Assembly (NCBI RefSeq): GCF_965638725.1
Contig: NC_134954.1
Coordinates: forward strand, 6,877,001-6,941,000
Length of the DNA stretch: 64,000 nucleotides
DNA from: Aptenodytes patagonicus
Lineage: Eukaryota; Chordata; Aves; Sphenisciformes; Spheniscidae
Direction: 5' to 3'
Shown: one piece after another, positions 9,094 to 21,600 of the stretch
Layout of the letters: the number at the start of each line of letters is the position of its first letter
Numbering within the stretch: the stretch's first letter is position 1
The notes under the pieces: generated by a model
The model's database searches: none
Seen by the model: the letters and a program-made list of their open reading frames with translations, nothing else
Told to the model about the DNA's origin: nothing
Program-made: the position numbers and the translations under genes

Positions 9094-10750
9094 CGGGGGC
9101 AGCGGGCGCCCGCCGACCGCCCTCGGGGGCGGCTGAGCCCCGCTGGGGAGAGGAGCCGCTCCGGCTGGCTTGAGTGAGGGAGGGAGCCGGGAAAAGCAAC
9201 CTGGTTTCCGATTTCCTCCAAAGACTGCTGAAGGGTAACATACAGTAATGTGATGATTTATTTCTTTTTTTAATTTTTTTTTCCCCCGTGGCATTGGGTT
9301 AGATGCGATTTAAAAGAAAAATAAAGTGGAACTGAAAATATGTGTAAAGCCCGTTTCCCCTTCTCTAAAATGCCAGGCAGTGATTCTGTACCAAAATCTT
9401 GTTTATGGAGTTCTTGAGTTTTTGTTACCATCTTCAAACCCACTTGCACAATTCCTAACACATCTTTATCTCCCTTGGTGCGGAGGCGATGCCCTTGGAA
9501 AGCATAATGCTGAAAATCAGACTTTTGTGTGAAAGCGAATGTTCAGACATGATAGTAATAAAAGAAAAAACAATAAATGATATTCATTTTTATAATTACC
9601 TCAATTGTTTGGGAATTACAGTGTTGCTTATGTACAGCTGGAGGGGATGCTTGCTTAAAATAGCAGTGTGGACTTTTTTTAAGGGTATGGGTGGAGGGCT
9701 GGAGTGCAACATTTGACGTGTTCAAAGATTAGGAGCTGCTCTTGCAGAAACAAGTACAGATCTCACAAATGTAGTGCAGGTTTTATGGCTATGTCAAAGC
9801 AGGTTTCTATTTAACTATTGTCTTTTTTGTTGTATTTAAAAAGTCTTTCAAGTGCCACTGTATTAGTGTCCTAAGAGTTTTAAAACCTTTACCATCACAG
9901 CAGTATTTATTTTTGTCTTGACATGTATGTCCAGGAGTCACTGTCAAATAGAAGTGGATCTACAGTGTGACAAGAAGTACAGGATTTAAAAAGACATTTA
10001 TCATACTGGAAACATTAGCATGTGTGAAAACAAAAATAAAATTATATATATTATATATATTCTATAGTGCTAACAATACAGTAAGCTATTTAAGATATTT
10101 CTTGACGTTGATTGGTAACAGGCGTAACAGGGAAGCATAGGAAAATGCATAAAATGATTTATTTTTCCCCTTTGTCTAAGTGTCCGAGGGTATATTTATG
10201 TACGAGGAGGGAGGAAACGTACAGCTGTGTGTTCATAGCTATAATGGAGCTTTTACAGAGTCGACCTAGTGTTTGATTTTAGAGCGCTGGTTAGATACTT
10301 GTTTCTTGTGAATTGTCATTGCTCTACAATGGAGCCAGATGGTGGTCTGGCTCTTTCTGGGAGCTTTGCCTAGAGACTCTCTCCCATCGTTAAAACTTGA
10401 TTAAAAAAAAAAAAAAAGGAGATTTTACTACTTCTGCTTTTATAATTTTCTGAAAAAGCCCCGGTTTATTAAAGGTGAAGTTGTGTGTTGCATTTGAGAA
10501 GTGCAGACACCTCGGGTAGTTTTTAGTCTTGGCGGTGTTCTCTGATGCTCTTTGAAGGCTCATTTTGGAACTTGAGTTTTTAAACAAAAGTGGTTTTGCC
10601 AAACTGTTCTCTTAGGAGACTATAGGCTTTTCTACAGGAAATACATTTTACATTGCCTACGTGGGTGTTGTGCCTTCAGCAAATGTAAAGAGTACGAGTA
10701 GGAAAAAGGAACGTGATTTGTGAAAATAAATTGATATAAACAGGATGCTG
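9094..10750 (+). other. CHST2: CHST2 3' UTR (end inferred)
   Basis: GC content falls abruptly just after the CHST2 stop and there is no further coding signal, so this is taken as the 3' UTR. AATAAA poly-A signals occur at 9320-9325, 9557-9562, 9572-9577, 10035-10040 and 10725-10730. The last is followed by a GU-rich stretch (about 10753-10769), the classical downstream element, so I favour cleavage near 10745-10750. Shorter isoforms using the earlier signals are possible. The true end needs transcript data. Confidence 0.55.
10725..10730 (+). terminator. Best candidate poly-A signal of CHST2
   Basis: AATAAA followed 23-39 bases later by a GTGTGTGCGTGTGTG-like stretch, matching the usual signal plus downstream GU-rich element. 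This is the best-formed pair after the CHST2 stop codon. Confidence 0.5.
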
Positions 10751-11330
10751 ATAAGTGTGTGCGTGTGTGAAAATTTTAGCGATGTGTAGTATGTCTATTT
10801 CTTGTATTGGTACTTTTAAGTTAAACAGGTGATAACTGGCTACTAAGCTATTTGAGTTCTTGATGAAATTTTGGCATTAGATGTTGAACTTACTCTGAAA
10901 AGGAAACACATTTAATAAACTAGTTAAAAGATTATTGCATAAGGTTGCCTATACCTTTGCTGAATGACTACATTACACATGTCCATTCCCTCAGTTCATC
11001 ATCACTATCAGCACAAACAACATTAATAATTTCTGTCACTGGGAGATCTTGTAATTGGCCTGTTAGGTTGTATTCCCAAATTCCAGATAGCAGTGCTAAA
11101 AATGGGAGGGATAGTTAATTTGGTATTTAAAATACATATTAAGGTACTTGTGGTTTTGTGGAATTAGGTGTTTTGTGTTATCACTGTATGTATTCTGAGT
11201 GGATTTGGGATGTCTGGGTTTGGGCTGTACCCCGTGGTTTGCTTTTTTTTTTTTTTTTTTCCTTTCTTTCAGTCGGTGTGTCCTGGGGCAGTGCTTGAAA
11301 ATCTGATCTGCTTATAGAGCACGTCGCTTG
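10751..11330. other. Intergenic DNA just beyond CHST2
   Basis: AT-rich, with a further AATAAA at 10914-10919 and a poly-T run at about 11242-11261. No gene is seen. Confidence 0.5.
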
Positions 11331-11565
11331 CTTTTTATCCATCCGCTGCTTTATGAAGCACTCCGCTACCCACCGCACAGTCCTGCCTGCCTGCCTGCCT
11401 CGTAACAGCCGTCCGCGTGTTTGCCAGCGCTGCTATCGGCGGGGCGAGCGGGCCCGGGGAGCTGCAGAGCCTCTCTGCAGAGCGGTGTGCTGCCCACGGG
11501 GAAGCGAGCCCAGCTTCCCCTCCGGGCTGGGGCACTGCGCCGAGATTTCGGCTCCCGCTGTCTTA
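11331..11565. promoter_or_regulatory. Small isolated CpG-rich patch
   Basis: About 230 bases of GC-rich, CpG-containing DNA stand alone in AT-rich surroundings, 2.3 kb past the CHST2 stop. It begins after the poly-T run and includes a short CCTG repeat at about 11383-11400. Short frames in it have no recognisable family. An unmethylated patch of this size could be a promoter of an unannotated noncoding RNA, or an enhancer. It shows no splice-flanked exon that I can identify. Confidence 0.35.
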
Positions 11566-14500
11566 AGTATGAAACTTCGCTGCAGTTTCTAAATGGGGCT
11601 TTCTCATGACAGCATGTTACAGCGTAAGCTCTTTTGGTTTTGGGGGGCTGAAGCACGGTCATTTATGTGTGCAGAATTCCTTAGTCTCTTCTGGGAAAGT
11701 TTTCTGGGTGAGTAAAGTGAACAGGAATTAATTGCCTCTGGGAGCGTGAAATACATGAGCCCAATTGACTTAGCTTCCAAAAATCTCCTTTGGATTCTAA
11801 TTACATGAAAAAGCTCATCCTGTTGTTCTGAGAGAGCACTCGCTGCTCTTCTAATAATGGTGCATTACAAGCATCTGCTTCACTTTACTGATAGGAACGG
11901 CGTGCCAGTAGAGTTACAGCATCTGAATCTGGTCCATAATTTGAGCTCCACCTACTACATTGCAGCAAGGAATTACCCAACATACTGTACAGTTGTACCT
12001 GGGCATGTTTTGGCGAACAGAAGAAGTAATGCAAAGCTCATTTTGTGAAAACAAAGGACTGCAATTTTGTTCAGGTAAAGCTTCAGGAGAAGTGAATGAG
12101 ACTCTGCTTGTGTAAAATGCTGGTGGGCTAAGCCCTACTTTTAATGCTCCTCCATTAAAAAATAAGTATGTGAACAACTAGCAGTTAAAACAGGCCATTT
12201 TTAGTCCTTTTTTATATTCAGAAAAGAGGATTAGAGGAATTTAAAAAAGCCAAACGTAGTTGAAAAAAAAAGAAAAAGTTTTAAATGTGAAAAATTATAG
12301 AGAAAAATAGGCTATCAGAAAGATGATGAACACGGTTACAAAAGACCTCTGCCTGTTGTGAGGAGGGACATCTAGCTGAGGTCGGAATACTTAAAAAATA
12401 CTTGACTCATGCTTAAAAATAGTGCCTGGGTTTGCTTTCTGTCTGATTTAATAATTACAGTGTGCTTCTTCAACTGAAGCTAATGCTTGTATTAGTGAAG
12501 AATCAATAGCATACACAAGGTACAGGGTGCACTAAGTTGCACTGAGCCGGGAGGGAGACTGTTTTGAAGACTTGGCACGTCGTTTCGATGGAACAGAAAG
12601 GCCAGTGCGCAACTACGTGTTGCTTTCTGCTGTGAACAAAACCAGAAAATTGTACAAGTGTTGCAAATGGCAATGATCACTCAGTGCATGAAAACACAGG
12701 AAAACCCTCTGTCCTCCACTGAATCAGCTTAAAACACGAGACGTGTAAAAGTGTGCAAGTTGCTGCAGCTGAACTGAACGCTGCTAATGAAACAATGGTC
12801 AGATAAAGTATCTTTCGGTCTTTCTAACAAAAGGAGGAAGTTCTTAATTTTTTCCGATCACTTCACAATTTGTCAGGTGTTAAGCTTCATGCCCTGCCTG
12901 GGCAGAGGAACATAACGGACTTAATTTAAAACCACAAACCTTGTTTTTCGGTTACGATTTGAACTCGGGTCTCTAGAGATGAAATACTGGTGGTTACAAT
13001 CAATTCTGAAACAAGTGTTTTTCATCCTGTAGGCCATGAGAAGAAGACTGGGATTATTCTTTATTTCCCCCTTCATTTCTAATTACTGTGGTGTGTTTTA
13101 AGTGTCCTTGAAAGTCAGTGGTGTTTAACAGGAGCTTTTGCACACTGCAAGGGGTGGTCTTAGAGTCTGTCTTTCCGTTTTGCTCCTGTGCATCCCTTTA
13201 AGTGCAGGCGTGGGTCTCCTTGGAGCGGTGAATGCCAATTGTGCCAAATGGTGTGGGGCTGCTTAATGTGAACAGACTGAGTATCGGGCAAATGCTGCTT
13301 CTGTTAATCCAATGGATCAAAAATGTTATTTTTTCTAGTTCCATTTCAATTAAGGGTGTTGTACCAGAATAAATATTACTCTGCTGGAATTATGCATATG
13401 AATAAGGCAAGCAGATTTAATTTGGAGGCTCTAAGTGAGCGTGAGACTGCTTGCAGTTGATGTATCCAACTTCGATGGCCAGTGCGTTCTGCTAGTTATC
13501 CTGGCAGTCACTGGATGCGGTTTTACATTTTGTATCAGAGCTCCTGAGCAAGATCTTATGAAAATGTGCACATGTTCTAAAATAAAAAAATACATGGAAT
13601 AACATTTCAGCAATATTCATTGTATTGCACACATTTAAAGTAAAAAATAAGGTTTATCTGGTTTATTTGGATTCACTGGTATCAAATGAGTTCTGTTAAC
13701 GTGTTTTAAATAAGAGCTCTTGGCTGTCATGACATCCCCGATTCTTTCACGTAAGTTATCAATTCTGCAAAGAAAATGCATGGATTCTGTAGAACACAGA
13801 TTGTTTTAACTTTGCAAGTTGGAAAACTTCCTTGTATTTATTTTTCTTTGGGGCTTGGTGTTCCCTGCATCATGAGATCATGAAAGGATCACAAGAATGG
13901 GCCTGCGTTATTGAGTGTTTGGTGTTTGGATCAATGCAAATCCAATGAAAATCAGTGCGAAACATAAGGTGTCCTGTCTTCCCTTGATGCATGAAGAGCC
14001 AACATTCCTCAGACACATCAATACAATGAAAGCTATGACAAGAAATAATTCATAATATAAATGGCATTGCAAATGGGAGAGCTAGGATTAAAGAATCATC
14101 TGCTACTGCAGTGAAACACAAAGCTGTAAAATGCAGGTAAAAATATATAGCATATTCCTTCACAGAAGAAAATTCTGTATGTAAAGGACCCATTTACACC
14201 CACTGATGTGGGTGAGATCTCTGGCGTCCACTTCAGTATCTGATACAGGAATATGCTTGTTATAAACAGGGTGGTGAGAAGGGAATTGAGGTCGAGCAGT
14301 AGGTTACCATCTCTTTGTTCCTATCAGAGAAGTTGGTGAGTAGCCAGGACAGCCTGTGGGTCTTTTAGCGTGAGGTACCACAAACTTGTGTTCTGGATAC
14401 AATGGCATTATTCTGATGGGGTTTGAATGAAAATAGGACTTTCCTGCTGAAAAACAAGATGAAAATCGGATTGGAGGAACTCCCCAAATGAAAAATTATT

Positions 14501-14740
14501 AACAAAGCAATGTGAGCAAGGAAGGCTGGTAGGAGCTGCTGAGCAACCTGTTTCTAACTGCATTAGTGGAAGCTGAAGTTGCTGACTGGAAGGGGCCCTG
14601 CAGCTACAATTTCAAGGACTCTGAAGATGCTAGTTAGCTTTGAGCGGGGTTTTTAAGAATACCTTCACGTGTCATTTTCATTGGAATGGGAATATTATGC
14701 AGGAGTTAGTGGGAGTTATATTTCAGGGTGCCTCCGAAAA
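11566..14740. other. Intergenic DNA, no gene seen
   Basis: About 3.2 kb of unique-looking AT-rich sequence. No long frame, no recognisable exon and no repeat family was identified. Some parts (for example 13330-13430) are AT-rich with homeodomain-like ATTA cores, which conserved noncoding elements often have. That is only an impression without an alignment. Confidence 0.5.
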
Positions 14741-14955
14741 TCATGGCCTCATAAATTCGTATTGGAAGGGGCCTCAGGAGGTTTCTGGTCCAACCTCCTG
14801 CTCAAAGCAGGGTCAGCTTACGAGATCAAACTAAGTTGCTCCAGGCTTTATCCTGGTGGGTCTTGGAAACCTCCGAGGACAGAGACTGCACAGTCTCCCT
14901 GAGCAACCTGTCGCAGTGCTTGACGGCCCTCGTGGTGAACCGTGATGCTTCATCA
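14741..14955 (-). mobile_element. CR1 LINE 3' fragment, reverse orientation
   Basis: The sequence reads as the reverse complement of a CR1 3' end. The typical landmarks are in order on the plus strand: a degenerate octamer end near 14741-14760, 'tccaacctcctgctcaaagc', 'cagggtcagc', 'gagactgcacagtctccctg' and 'agcaacctgtcgcagtgctt'. Homology fades near 14955. It is old (many mismatches) and 5'-truncated, and belongs to a different CR1 subfamily from the long copy at 1040-2880. Confidence 0.85.
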
Positions 14956-16075
14956 AAACCGGCCCCAAATCACTAATTATGTTACATAAATTTCTTGTCC
15001 CTCAATTTTGTGTTTTGCGTATGACTACTGATGTGGGTCGTGTCCTCACTTCCCCTTAACTGCAATAGATGTTTGCTGCAGCTCAGCTGTTGCGAAGGGT
15101 CAGCAGCAAAACGGTTAATGAGTAGCGATCTCAGTGGAAAAATGTGGATTCACAATTAGAATGCTGCATCCAGCAATGTCCATTCTTTTACTCAGGAGGA
15201 TAAAGAGAGCAGAGGGAAAAGAAATTCACTTGGAAGAAAGGAAAGGAATACAAAGCGGAGTCTATCGGAAGTTGCTCTTTCTCTGCTGTAGGTCAAAATA
15301 CTGTTAAGGAAAATTGAAGGAAAAAATGATACCACGCAGCAAGGTCAGGAGAGGATGAATAAAGGCATCTGCATGTTAAAAGCAGAGGGGATAGAAACCT
15401 GAAGGATGTAAGATAAAACGTGCTGATGCTGTGTGCTGTAACCATTTGCAATTAATCATGATACACACAAAGAATTCCTCACTTCCAACACTTACAGTTT
15501 TAGATTCACTGGTTTTGCTCATAATTTCAAGATGAATTTCAAACAGGAATAATTTTCATAATTATTTGGATACTTTTGGTGTTCCAGTTTGTTTTGGGTA
15601 TAGATAGAAACAGAATAGCTGACCTTTTGTCTAAATATTCCTTTCTTCAGACCTCTATGCATAAATTCTCAAGAAGCCCCCTAGTCAGCTAAATTCTTGG
15701 CACCTTCTTATTTTCCATCTGCCAGATGGTTCCTTCTCCCACCAGTCAGGATTATCAGTAATTATCTGTTTCAAGCCATGTGCATGTCTCATAACAGTTT
15801 ATCATGGGAGACGTAAAATGGAAAAGGGACATATTTAGTGTTTATATAACTTCCAGAATCACTTCTGGCAGCTTTCAGTATTTGCTTATTTGCCACTGGT
15901 GGTTCCTATGGATGCTTGCTGTGCCGGTCTGGGATCAACCCTTCAGATCTCACGTTATTTGGTTCATTTACTAAAATCAGACACCTTACACACTCAGCGA
16001 GCAGGTGTTTTTAGGTGTACTAACTTAGTCAGTCGAGTGATGACCTGTTTTGTTCTTCAGGACACCCTTATATCT
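14956..16075. other. Intergenic DNA, no gene seen
   Basis: Unique-looking AT-rich sequence between two CR1 fragments. No coding signal was recognised. Confidence 0.5.
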
Positions 16076-16374
16076 GCTTGCCCTCTCTTCTCCCAAGTAA
16101 CAAGCGATAGGACGAGAGGAAATGGCCTCAAGTTGTGCCAGGGGAGGTTTAGATGGGATATTAGGAAAAATTTCTTCACTGAAAAGGTTATCAAGCGCTG
16201 GAACCGGCTGCCCAGGGAGGTGGTTGAGTCACCATCCCTGGAGGTGTTTAAAAGATGTGTAGGTGTGGCGCTTAGGGTCATGGTTTAGTGGTGGACTTGG
16301 CAGTGTCACGTTTACGGTTGGACTCAATGATCTTAAAGGTCTTTTCCAACCTAAATGATTCTATGATGCGATGG
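16076..16374 (+). mobile_element. CR1 LINE 3' fragment, forward orientation
   Basis: This fragment carries the last part of CR1 ORF2 (residues reading [14 protein letters not shown], then [18 protein letters not shown]) and the 3' UTR ('tggactcaatgatcttaaag', 'gtcttttccaacctaaatga'). It ends in one intact octamer ATTCTATG at 16358-16365 and one decayed copy. The ORF2 tail stays open to a TAG in the 3' region. The ATTCTATG octamer and UTR wording differ from the long copy at 1040-2880, so it is another subfamily. Confidence 0.92.
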
Positions 16375-16990
16375 CTACATCAGACCCCGCCGATGCCATA
16401 CTGGGGTGGTTGCAGACATCTGGGGTCTTTCAACGCATAAAGCAGTGAAAAAGGTCTGACTGCCAGAGCAGGCTCGGGGTTGAAGAATACTGACCTCCAT
16501 GGTGTTACGTCCTTTTCACCTGCTTTGCTGGCTATAGCTCCAGCTCAAAGCATCAGAGCTGGCGGTGGTAAAGGATATCTGTTTCAAAGAGGTTTTGGTA
16601 CAATGGTAAGGAGTAAGTGGTGGGAAACAGTTATTTGTGCTTCTCTGCTCCGCTATGGGAATAAGCACGAAGCAGCCAGTACTTACCGTAATGCTTTGAT
16701 TTTGTAAGAGTTTAACATCTGGTCCCTAATTGCACGTTCTTTCATGCTGAGCAGAGGTAAAAATATACAGTATAAAAGTGTAACGTTGTGGCTACTGCCC
16801 AGAAGATACCTGCTGTGTTGTTTTAACCCGGGAGACCTCACCACAGGGCACAACTCACACACCCATGAGCCCCCTCCATTATATTTTCCTTTAAATAGAA
16901 AATGTAGTATCTGATGCCACACCAGAGACGTAATCACTGACTTTCGGGATGCAGTGTGCCGCAGGTGCTAATTAGGAATGCTAACACCTG
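16375..16990. other. Intergenic DNA, no gene seen
   Basis: No gene, RNA or recognisable repeat was seen between the CR1 fragment and the GC-rich block that follows. Confidence 0.45.
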
Positions 16991-18600
16991 ACATAGAAAA
17001 GGGACACCTGAAAGTGGTTGAGGGGATGTGCTGCTAAACCCTTTTGCCTCCCAGACAGGTAACAGTTTCTTGGGAAAACGGGATAAAAGCAGAAGTTTTC
17101 TCTGCCCTCCAGGGTTGCACAGGGCTGAGCTGCCTCCCACCCTTTATTTCTATCTGTACCTGTGTCCTGCTGGGTGCGGGTGGATGCCTGGCCCAGCCTG
17201 CTCTCAGGTGCCTGTTGTTTCAGGGCTGGCCATGTGCAATCAGCCTCACGGGCAGCAGCTGGCTGAGGTGGGGGTGGCCGGCCGGTGGGTGCTGGGGGGA
17301 AGGTGCTCTCCCGAGGGTGGGCTTCAGGGAGGATGTATGCAGGATGGGTGCTTTTCTTCCTGGCAGGAGGGGAGTTGCTCTGTGGGGTGGTGTAGATTTG
17401 CCTGAGGTGCTTCTGAGGGGAATGACTGCTACCAGACCCCAGGTGCTTATGGCTGCTTTGCTGTAGCCCCAGGACTGCTGAAAGCCTGCAGGAAGGAGAC
17501 TGAGCAAAAGCACTTTTCAGTTCTGAGGTCTTGCTGTGCCCTGACTAATGGAGAGAGGTGGTGAGGCCACCATGCTCAGGCACTATGTAGAAGGCACACT
17601 TCAGTGTAAAGAGTTCACAGAACACATTGAAGAGCGTCGTCTGGGACTACAGAGGCTCCTGAGCGTAGTGAAGCAAGAAATGAGACTCAAGAGTGATGTA
17701 GGTGGCTGTGCACCATGCAGGAGCAGCTGCACGAGGAGCAGCTTGTGAGGCACCTCGGGACTGATGAAGGTGAGCCATTGCAGGGTGGCTGTGCTGTTGT
17801 GGTAGGGAGGGTGAGTGGAGGGTGAGGGTGGCTGCAGCGTTGGGACACTGCTTTGGTGAGGTTTGTGGATGAAGGTGCAATGGGAGTTCCATCTGCTAAA
17901 CTGTGCTGAGGAGATGAGCACCAGCGGCCTGCTTGTCTTGGTGGCAACAGGGCTCTGGGAATGTTGTTTTGGGCTGGTAACCGGAGGGGCTGAAGCTTGA
18001 AGAAAGCTCATCTGGAGAGGTGTTAAAATGAGTTAATATGGCACAAAACCCATGCTGTAGTTAAGTGGGCTCTGAAGGGGGAATGAGATGTGTAGGGAAG
18101 GGCTCTGCCCAGTGGGAGTCCAGGGCAGTTGAGCGGTGCTGGGTCAGGCTGTCGGCGATGCTGTGGGGGTAGCTGTCTGCCTGGCAATCTGTCGGTGGGA
18201 GGCTGCCAGCAGATGGCCGAGCGGTTGCTGCTGCTGGGGAGCCCCAGGTATATTTTGGGGAATGGCCTGGAGCCTGCGAGGGGCCCCTGTGGAATGGTGA
18301 TGCCCACGGGCTGTTGGCTGCAGTCAAATGGTGGGAGGGTGTTTTTTTTGTCTGGGGTGTGGGGTTTGGGCCCTGCAGGTGCTCTGCTGCCGTGAGGGCA
18401 TTTGGCTCCTGTCTGTGCCGTGGCAGGCTGGCACGTCACTGGGCTGCGTGGTACTGCCATGTCCTGCCTGGTACCATGGGCATGCTCTCCTGCTGGGCTC
18501 TGGATGCCTGAGCACTCCTGCTTACGTCCACCTCTTCAGGGACGTGCAACAGCTCAAGTAAATCTCCTGCAGGTAAGGAGAGGTTTCGGAGTCGATTGTT
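16991..18600. other. GC-rich, G-skewed block of unknown origin
   Basis: About 1.6 kb that is clearly richer in G (and TGG/GGTG wording) than its surroundings, but with few CpGs, so it is not a CpG island. Overlapping frames of 100-145 codons occur on both strands; they have the biased composition expected of such DNA and no family resemblance. Clustered GGG runs at 17805-17828 could form an imperfect G-quadruplex on the plus strand. It may be an old, unrecognised transposable element or a noncoding exon cluster. Confidence 0.35.
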
Positions 18601-21600
18601 CCTCGCACATATGTACTGACTGACAGAAAAACCTAAATGTGTTTCCTTGCCATTTTTAAGTCTTGTTTGGGGCTCAATGCGGAGTCCTTTAGAGTATCTA
18701 GTGGCAGTCCCATTCCATGCCTGAAGTCACAGATGAATTACAGAAAGCATCTGTGTCTCTATTCCTTCCTCTGCTCCCTGAAATGGCCGTGGCTGCCCTG
18801 ACCTCTCATGCCTCTTGCACAGGTGAGCTCTCATCTCCTCACTTCTGTCTCATTCAGAACCTGTAGGTGATCAGGCTCCCTGTTGCTTAATTAGTCCTTT
18901 CATAATGAATAATTTGGGTAAGTGCTTTGCTCTGAGTGGTAACCAGGTGTTTATCACTTCTACCTGAATAAAGAATTATTTTGAAGTTTAACACTTCAGA
19001 ATTGCTGGCTTTCACTGTGGCAGAGCCTGTAAACTGTACTTAGACAGATTCCTTTAAATCATATCAAGAAATCGATGGACTTTTTCCTCACTGCAGGCTT
19101 CAGACCTTGGTGCAGTGTGTAGTAATGGCTCCTCATTTTCTCTTATGAGTCTCTACATAGGACGTGCTGAGAAAATGCATGTGTGTGGGCTCACAGCTGA
19201 AGTCCTGTTGACTGCTCTGACCACCATGAATGTGTGTCCCTATAATCTATACCTCCTGGCTGAAACAATAAATAAAGCATAAATTATTCTCACATGTAAA
19301 CCTTGGATTTTGTTGGCTTAAATGTTCAGGCAACATGTAACAGCCTTCTGGGTAGCTGCTGAATTTATCCCTGTGGGAAGGTGAAATAGGAAAAAAAGGA
19401 AAATCTAAACATAATTTTGGAGAAAGAGGAGCTAACGGCACAGGCAGATGATGCATTTAAAATGGTTTGTGTTTAAAAAAAAAATCCCTCATAACTATTT
19501 AGTTAGTACTTTTGTTCTAGAGTTAAGACAATTATCTCAAGTGTTCCCAGCAGTTCTTCTGCATTAGGTTACTGAAGCTAAATCAAGATGCCCGCTGCTC
19601 TTATTTCTTCTCTAACTCATCTGTAAAGGGCTCACAGGAGAGCGCAGGGGCTCCTAACGCTGTCTTTGGAGGCTGTTAGTGCCTGGGCATTCTGCTTCCA
19701 TGTTATGCGGGCAGGCTTGGAGAGGGAGAAGGGGGGTATCCCATGATATCCAGGTGGTGAATAAGCTCCCTGTACCCGTGCTGGCTATGAGAGACTGCAC
19801 CGGCATCCTGCGGCACAAGGCCGTGCCGGGTGCTCTGGGAACTGATGAACAAGTGGGGCAGTGAGGAGATGATAATATGTCTGACAGAATAGATCATGTT
19901 ATTGTCTAAAAAGTTAGTTTGACATATGGTTATTCTAACGTGAATAGTAAATACCTCATTATACAAAGCTATTACTGTTTCTAACTCAGCTCTCTGGTAC
20001 TTCAGTGAAAGCAATGTATCTTTTGCATTTATTGGACTGTAACAGTGACAAAAATACAGCATGCTGGCATCCTTACGGATGTGCAGAGCACTTCATTTTT
20101 CCAGGCCGCTGGATACATCACTGATGCAGACCTACTTCCCTCCATTGTCCATGTACTTAGCTGTAAAACCTTGTTAACTCTTCTAGTGGTGGTGTGACCT
20201 GGGAGAGGCACCTCAGGGCTTGTATGTGACATCTCTTTCTGACCTGAGTGAAGTTTCTCTGCAGAGAGAGGTGGCGGTGAGGGTGGAAGAGGTCATGTTG
20301 CTCCTAGACAACCCTGGGGGTTTGTGACAACCCCAGATGGTGGCAGGTAGGACCTAGAGCAGCCATGAGCAGCCTACAGGGCATGGCGTGTGGTAGGGGG
20401 CCTGTGTCCAAGAGCTCTTGATTTCTGTCCTACTGCCCTGAGAATAACCAAGGGGTTTGAGCCAACAGCTGTGAGACAGAAGCTACAAAAATGCAGTGAA
20501 TCACTTAAGAACATATTTTCAGAAGGTCTTTAAAAATGGTCCGGCAACGTTGCTAAGTGCATATACATTTGTATTCCAACTGTCTAGACCTGGCCTAGGT
20601 GGTAAACATATACAGGGGCAGGTGCCCTGGTACAAGAGGCTGTTCAGTGGCTGGAGGAGCAGGAGATAGTTAGGCACAGGTGGCAATTTAGCTCATTGAT
20701 TTAACATACTCTTAATTTAAAATCTATGCTTAGTGAAAAATATTATTGCATTAAGACTAGAATATGGTCTTAACTCATAGAAGTTTAATTCTCACATAAC
20801 CCCCTCAAGTAAAAAGAGTAACTATTTAAAGTAATTTAGGAAGCCTTTTCTATGCTGATGTAAGGCATTAGGGAACAAGTGGTGCATGAGCAGGCCACAC
20901 AAGACACGGTGTCTGAGGAACAGAAATGAAGATCACTTTCATTTATGCACATAATGGCAAGACCTCATCAGGCAGCAGAATCAAAATAAATTTCTGAAGG
21001 CTAGGACTGGGAGTTGAGGTATAGGCAGGACTGAGTTTGGATTTAAAACAGAGGCTAGGTAAAGAGGTGCAAATATGCTTTTTGTATAGATGTCCCTTCT
21101 TGTTTTAATGGAGCATATTGCGTAGTAACACCACTTCCTCCCTACCGTTAAGCTGAGCAGTCTTTGAAGTATATACTCCCCCTCCCTAAAGTGGAATTGA
21201 AATCTCTAATAATTACTTTCAGATGTATTTGAATTCTAATTTAGCCTTGCCTTTCCTCTGGGGTTTGGCTTTCCTCAGAGCCATTGGTGCTTCATCTTGC
21301 CCTAGATGCAAGTTGCATGTTTTGCTCTGCAGCCTGGTATAGAGCCGTATGTGCCCCAGCACTTGCACCAGTCTGGAACTGTGCCACATCCTCACAACAC
21401 CTCTGGTGGGCGATTGTTTCATAGTCTCTCTCATGTAGAGTTTCACAGCAATCTATGCCCATGCAGTAAGGGTAGTGTTTACAAATTTCCCCATAATGGA
21501 GCTTTTGGGGCCAGAGGAGCACTTCTGTGTTCCTGCCTAGCAGGAATTTAATATCATCTCATGCATTGAAACTAGGCTACTTTGCATGAAAGTAAGGAGA

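Larger units (their letters stand above)
6930..9130. promoter_or_regulatory. CpG island over CHST2 promoter, leader and coding exon
   Basis: From about 6930 the sequence changes sharply from AT-rich to very GC-rich with dense CpG. This continues through the CHST2 coding exon and stops just after its stop codon. The densest part is 7060-7790. Intronless vertebrate sulfotransferase genes often sit in islands of this kind. The island explains the long overlapping reading frames seen here in nearly every frame: GC-rich DNA simply has few stop codons. Confidence 0.85.

Noticed and set aside
15890-16288. 132-codon frame as a gene
   Set aside because: Its second half is the CR1 ORF2 tail and its first half is unrelated flanking DNA, so it is a chance fusion.
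17028-17466. Two overlapping plus-strand frames of 125 and 140 codons
   Set aside because: They overlap each other and a minus-strand frame in G-skewed DNA and show no known domain.
18023-18460. 145-codon minus-strand frame
   Set aside because: Proline- and threonine-rich composition caused by local G skew on the other strand; no conserved motif.
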